From Dehalococcoidia bacterium (GTDB lineage Bacteria > Chloroflexota > Dehalococcoidia > Dehalococcoidales > DAOWLH01), in the NCBI GenBank assembly GCA_030643515.1, contig DAOWLH010000012.1:1-8896 (forward strand): a stretch of 8,896 nt of DNA, written 5' to 3'. The notes beneath the pieces are model-generated. The model was not told where the DNA came from. It worked only from the letters and a program-made list of their open reading frames with translations, and made no database searches. Positions 6,915 through 8,896 of the stretch are shown here, piece after piece. The position numbers and the translations under genes are program-made. Each line of letters opens with the position of its first letter. Within the stretch, counting starts at the first letter, position 1.

Positions 6915-7205
6915 TTATTTTAAAATATCCTTCATCATTGGACCCAGCATGCCTTTTACAGTTGCCGTGAAGTCGTCTGCCTTGACCAGGGCAATACAGC
7001 AGACCCTCTCTTCTGACTGACAGCTGATAACGGCAAGTTTATCGCCGGCCTTTATCCCGGCCTTATCCCGCAACTCCTTGGGCAGAACAATCTGGCCTCG
7101 GCTATCGACGGTGGCGATGGCGCAAACCAGGCAACAGGCCGCAGTCTGGGCCGCTTTTTCGCTGCCACCCGGGGCATTGTCTTTTTGACTGCTGCTCTCA
7201 CTCAT
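6915..7205 (-). CDS. Cys-rich AbrB/MazE/SpoVT-type protein upstream of arsM (resembles the HgcC-like AbrB group)
   Basis: A 96-residue protein with a swapped-hairpin AbrB DNA-binding domain at about 31-62: VDSRGQIVLPKELRDKAGI (33-51) followed by KAGDKLAVI. It carries six cysteines grouped as C24-C25-x2-C28, C62 and C69-C70, flanking the DNA-binding hairpin; ordinary MazE or AbrB proteins lack these. The first 20 residues are polar and probably disordered. ATG 7205 is supported by GGGAGG (7217-7212), six bases upstream. It is first in a two-gene unit with arsM behind the promoter at 7253-7281. From memory, Cys-bearing AbrB proteins of this kind occur beside arsM and beside the hgcAB mercury-methylation genes. 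I infer a metal- or metalloid-responsive regulator of its own operon; metal binding is not demonstrated. A toxin-antitoxin role is unlikely, as no toxin gene is adjacent. Confidence 0.8.
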   Translation of the reverse strand: MSESSSQKDNAPGGSEKAAQTAACCLVCAIATVDSRGQIVLPKELRDKAGIKAGDKLAVISCQSEERVCCIALVKADDFTATVKGMLGPMMKDILK

Positions 7206-7237
7206 CTCTGGCCTCCCTAAACCTCAGAATAATAACA

Positions 7238-7255
7238 TTTATCTGATAAATCAGA
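7238..7255. promoter_or_regulatory. Palindromic operator candidate overlapping the -10 and start of the arsM operon
   Basis: Two interleaved inverted repeats are present. TCTGAT-AA-ATCAGA spans 7242-7255 (perfect 6-base arms), and TTTATC-T-GATAAA spans 7238-7250 (perfect 6-base arms). They overlap the last three bases of the -10 box and the predicted transcription start, a typical place for a repressor site. Either the AbrB-like protein itself or an ArsR-type repressor encoded elsewhere could bind here. Confidence 0.5.
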
Positions 7256-7281
7256 ATATCACGACATTTCGTATTTGTCAA
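7253..7281 (-). promoter_or_regulatory. Promoter of the AbrB-like/arsM operon
   Basis: On the minus strand, TTGACA (7281-7276, perfect -35) and TATTCT (7258-7253, a good -10) are separated by 17 bases. Predicted transcription start is about 7245-7247, giving a leader of roughly 40 bases to the ATG at 7205. The spacer holds an imperfect palindrome, ACGACATTTCGT (7261-7272, 10 of 12 bases symmetric). Confidence 0.7.
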
Positions 7282-7351
7282 GGGTTTGTGAGAGAATATT
7301 TTCCTCCGGTCGATAATACCAACCGGGTTGGGGATCGGATGCCGATTTTGG

Positions 7352-8341
7352 CTACAGAACCCGCTGGAGCCTGGGGTTGGTGGTGATGCCCGGGATGCGC
7401 CCCCTTTTGGCTATCGGTTTGCCGGCAACCTCGTGCAGGTCGGCGGTGAAATCAATCGGCCGGGCGCTGGTGATATAGCTGCCGACGCCGAAGCCGTCAA
7501 CCGGCGCCCCTTCTGCCACAAACTGCCTGATGCGCTCGACGTCAAACCCGCCGCTGACAAAAACCTTGACCTTGTTGAAGCCGGCCAGGTCGAGGCGAGC
7601 CCTGACCTCCTTGACCAGGTCGACAGTGACCCCTCCCCGCTCCTTTGGGGTGTCCAGGCGGACGCTGCTGAGGCTGTCCCCCAGTGCCTCGGCCACCAGC
7701 AGGCTTTCCTCGGCCTCGTCCTTGAAGGTGTCCACCAGCGACACCCGGACCACTTCCGGCGTCATGTGTTTATCGAAGGCCAGTGTTGCTTTAACCGTAT
7801 CGCCCATGACGATAATCAGGGCATGGGGTATGGTGCCCGCCGGTTCAATACCGGCTAGTTTGGCACCGGCGGTGCTGGAGCAGCCCTGGCAGCCGCCGAC
7901 AACCGCCGCATAGTCCATTATGCCGGCCACCGAGGGGTGTACATGGCGGGCGCCGAAGCTGATGACCGGAATGCCTCCGGCGGCGCCGGCGCACTCCCCG
8001 GCGGCGGTTGCCCAGCCGCTGCATTGGGCCAGTATGCCGCAGATGGCCGTCTCATAGAGGCCGTAGCTCTGGTAAGGGGCGGTGATGCGCAGCACCACCT
8101 CTTTCCTCTCCATGGGCTCACCCTCTTCGAGGGCCCAGACCTGACGATTATCTGGCAGGACTCTGGCCAGCAGCGCCTTTACCTCATCTATACCGCACAG
8201 TATTCCCGCCCGGCTGGCGAAGGCCTCCATGGTGGCCACCGGGTTCAGCCCCTCTTTGCGCAGTACCTCAACCGTACGGGCAAAATAGACATCAGCTGTC
8301 TCCCCGGAGAGTACATCCCTGGAGGGTTCAAATTCGGCCAT
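7352..8341 (-). CDS. Nicotinate phosphoribosyltransferase (short form)
   Basis: The enzyme joins nicotinate to PRPP to give nicotinate mononucleotide, the entry step of the Preiss-Handler route to NAD. The 329-residue product shows the phosphoribosyltransferase signatures in order: TADVYFART (15-23), ISFGARHVHP (127-136), GTIPHALI (169-176; H173 is the likely catalytic or autophosphorylated histidine), FVSGGFD (261-267) and the phosphate-binding GFGVGSY (283-289). It is shorter than enterobacterial PncB (about 400 residues) and nearer the compact archaeal and deep-branching bacterial forms. ATG 8341 is chosen because GGAGG (8356-8352) lies 10 bases upstream; a TTG at 8350 is almost on top of that site. 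The site is inside the last codons of the nicotinamidase gene and the gap between the two genes is five bases, so they are an operon and probably coupled in translation. Confidence 0.9.
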   Translation of the reverse strand: MAEFEPSRDVLSGETADVYFARTVEVLRKEGLNPVATMEAFASRAGILCGIDEVKALLARVLPDNRQVWALEEGEPMERKEVVLRITAPYQSYGLYETAICGILAQCSGWATAAGECAGAAGGIPVISFGARHVHPSVAGIMDYAAVVGGCQGCSSTAGAKLAGIEPAGTIPHALIIVMGDTVKATLAFDKHMTPEVVRVSLVDTFKDEAEESLLVAEALGDSLSSVRLDTPKERGGVTVDLVKEVRARLDLAGFNKVKVFVSGGFDVERIRQFVAEGAPVDGFGVGSYITSARPIDFTADLHEVAGKPIAKRGRIPGITTNPRLQRVL

Positions 8342-8346
8342 TGTTT

Positions 8347-8880
8347 TCAAGCCTCCTTAAAGTTGGTTAGCCTGGCGCCGAGCACCTTTTCCATGTGTTC
8401 CAGGGCGAAGCGGTGTGCCATCTCATCGGGGGAAGCGACGCAGTCAACCGGTACTTCAACGTGGTAGTCCCGGTTGCGGGCGTCGGCCACGGTATGCATG
8501 ACGCAGATATTGGTCAGCACACCGCAGACGGTAATCTTCTCCGGCCCAAGCTCTCTGAGTTTTTGCTCTAGCTCCGTATTGAAGAAGCCACTATAGCGTT
8601 TCTTGTAAATTGTCTCCCCGGGGTAAGTGGCCAGCTCCGGAATCACCTCGGCTTCCGGGGTGCCGGCGATGCAGTGTGGTGGGAACATCCTGAACTCAAG
8701 ATCATCCGGGTCGTGGTTATCGCAGATGAAAAACACCCTGGCGCCGCTTGCCAGCTCCCGCTCCAGCAGCCCCCGGGCATTGGGGATTATGCTGCGGGCT
8801 TTATCTCCGGCATACAGCGGGTGGCCCGGCTCCATAAAGCAGCGGAGCATATCGACCACCAGGACTACGTTGTTCACCAT
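8347..8880 (-). CDS. Nicotinamidase-like cysteine hydrolase (isochorismatase fold)
   Basis: A 177-residue cytoplasmic hydrolase expected to convert nicotinamide to nicotinate and ammonia. The catalytic triad of the fold is visible: D10 in LVVDMLRCF, a lysine at 93-94 in KKRYSGF, and the nucleophile C126 in GVLTNICV, with the usual cis-peptide region at V121-L122. The likely metal ligands of nicotinamidases are present as D54 and H56 in CDNHDPDD and H69 in FPPHCIAGT. By itself the fold could also be another isochorismatase-like amidase. The adjacent nicotinate phosphoribosyltransferase, which would use its product, makes nicotinamidase the best call. The ATG at 8880 is preceded by AAGGAGG (8890-8884), close at three bases. 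Upstream sequence, and hence the promoter, is outside the window. Confidence 0.88.
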   Translation of the reverse strand: MVNNVVLVVDMLRCFMEPGHPLYAGDKARSIIPNARGLLERELASGARVFFICDNHDPDDLEFRMFPPHCIAGTPEAEVIPELATYPGETIYKKRYSGFFNTELEQKLRELGPEKITVCGVLTNICVMHTVADARNRDYHVEVPVDCVASPDEMAHRFALEHMEKVLGARLTNFKEA

Positions 8881-8896
8881 TTGCCTCCTTAGTGCA

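Larger units (their letters stand above)
7206..7351. other. 146-base intergenic spacer between the NAD-salvage pair and the AbrB-like/arsM operon
   Basis: Apart from the promoter, operator candidate and ribosome-binding site described separately, it holds several short inverted repeats near the 3' end of the phosphoribosyltransferase gene. These are CCGGT-N11-ACCGG (7306-7326), CCAACC-G-GGTTGG (7319-7331) and ATCGG-ATG-CCGAT (7334-7346). None is followed by a proper T-run on the minus strand, so I cannot call a terminator; partial read-through into the arsM operon is possible. Confidence 0.4.

Noticed and set aside
7306..7346. Short inverted repeats downstream of the phosphoribosyltransferase gene as a terminator
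   Set aside because: Stems are 5-6 base pairs, one has a single-base loop, and none is followed by a T-run on the minus strand.
7328..7858. 176-codon plus-strand open frame over the phosphoribosyltransferase gene
   Set aside because: Antisense to a well-conserved enzyme, no ribosome-binding site or family resemblance. The same holds for the 7937-8467 frame.
1..8896. CRISPR array, tRNA/rRNA genes, insertion sequences, attachment sites
   Set aside because: No regularly spaced direct repeats, no tRNA cloverleaf or rRNA sequence, no transposase or integrase, and no flanking repeats noticed around the AT-rich islet on reading.

Overview
This looks like an ordinary stretch of bacterial chromosome carrying one small accessory islet. 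Most of it is fairly GC-rich with closely spaced genes. The gene set is tsaD, a DUF21/CBS hemolysin-like protein, a DUF2344 radical-SAM-linked protein, an M48 protease, a histidine phosphatase, tilS, arsM with an AbrB-like partner, and a nicotinamidase/nicotinate phosphoribosyltransferase pair. Together with two apparently leaderless promoters, this would suit an anaerobic subsurface lineage such as Chloroflexota (Dehalococcoidia-like). That placement is a tentative inference from gene content; no marker gene here settles it.

Layout. Bases 1-184 hold the 5' end of tsaD on the minus strand. A 126-base divergent promoter region follows, with a strong sigma-70-type promoter on the plus strand (TTGACA, 17 bases, TATCAT). 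It serves a probable four-gene plus-strand operon at 311-4038: DUF21/CBS/CorC-type membrane protein, DUF2344 protein, M48 membrane protease, histidine phosphatase. Bases 4080-4545 are visibly more AT-rich and lie on the minus strand. They hold an unrecognised gene for a protein with a single C-terminal membrane segment. It has its own TATAAT box and an excellent Shine-Dalgarno plus ATG, but the long reading frame is one base out of register with that ATG. Bases 4670-6085 are tilS (plus), whose promoter places transcription start only a few bases before the ATG. Three bases after tilS, and convergent with it, comes the minus-strand cassette 7205 to 6089: a Cys-rich AbrB-like protein followed by an ArsM-type methyltransferase. 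It is driven by a clear promoter overlapped by a palindromic operator candidate. Bases 8880 to 7352 (minus) hold a nicotinamidase-like hydrolase and a short nicotinate phosphoribosyltransferase.

How the genes work together. The last pair makes up two consecutive steps of NAD salvage: nicotinamide to nicotinate to nicotinate mononucleotide. The AbrB-like/ArsM pair is probably an autoregulated arsenic-methylation unit. TsaD (t6A37) and TilS (lysidine34) are both essential tRNA-modification enzymes, and both seem to be expressed from leaderless mRNAs. The plus-strand operon joins envelope functions (DUF21/CBS protein, M48 protease) with a DUF2344 protein whose usual radical-SAM partner is not in the window.

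The two places most worth a second look are the frame-broken AT-rich islet gene at 4080-4545 and the AbrB-Cys/ArsM cassette with its operator at 7238-7255.
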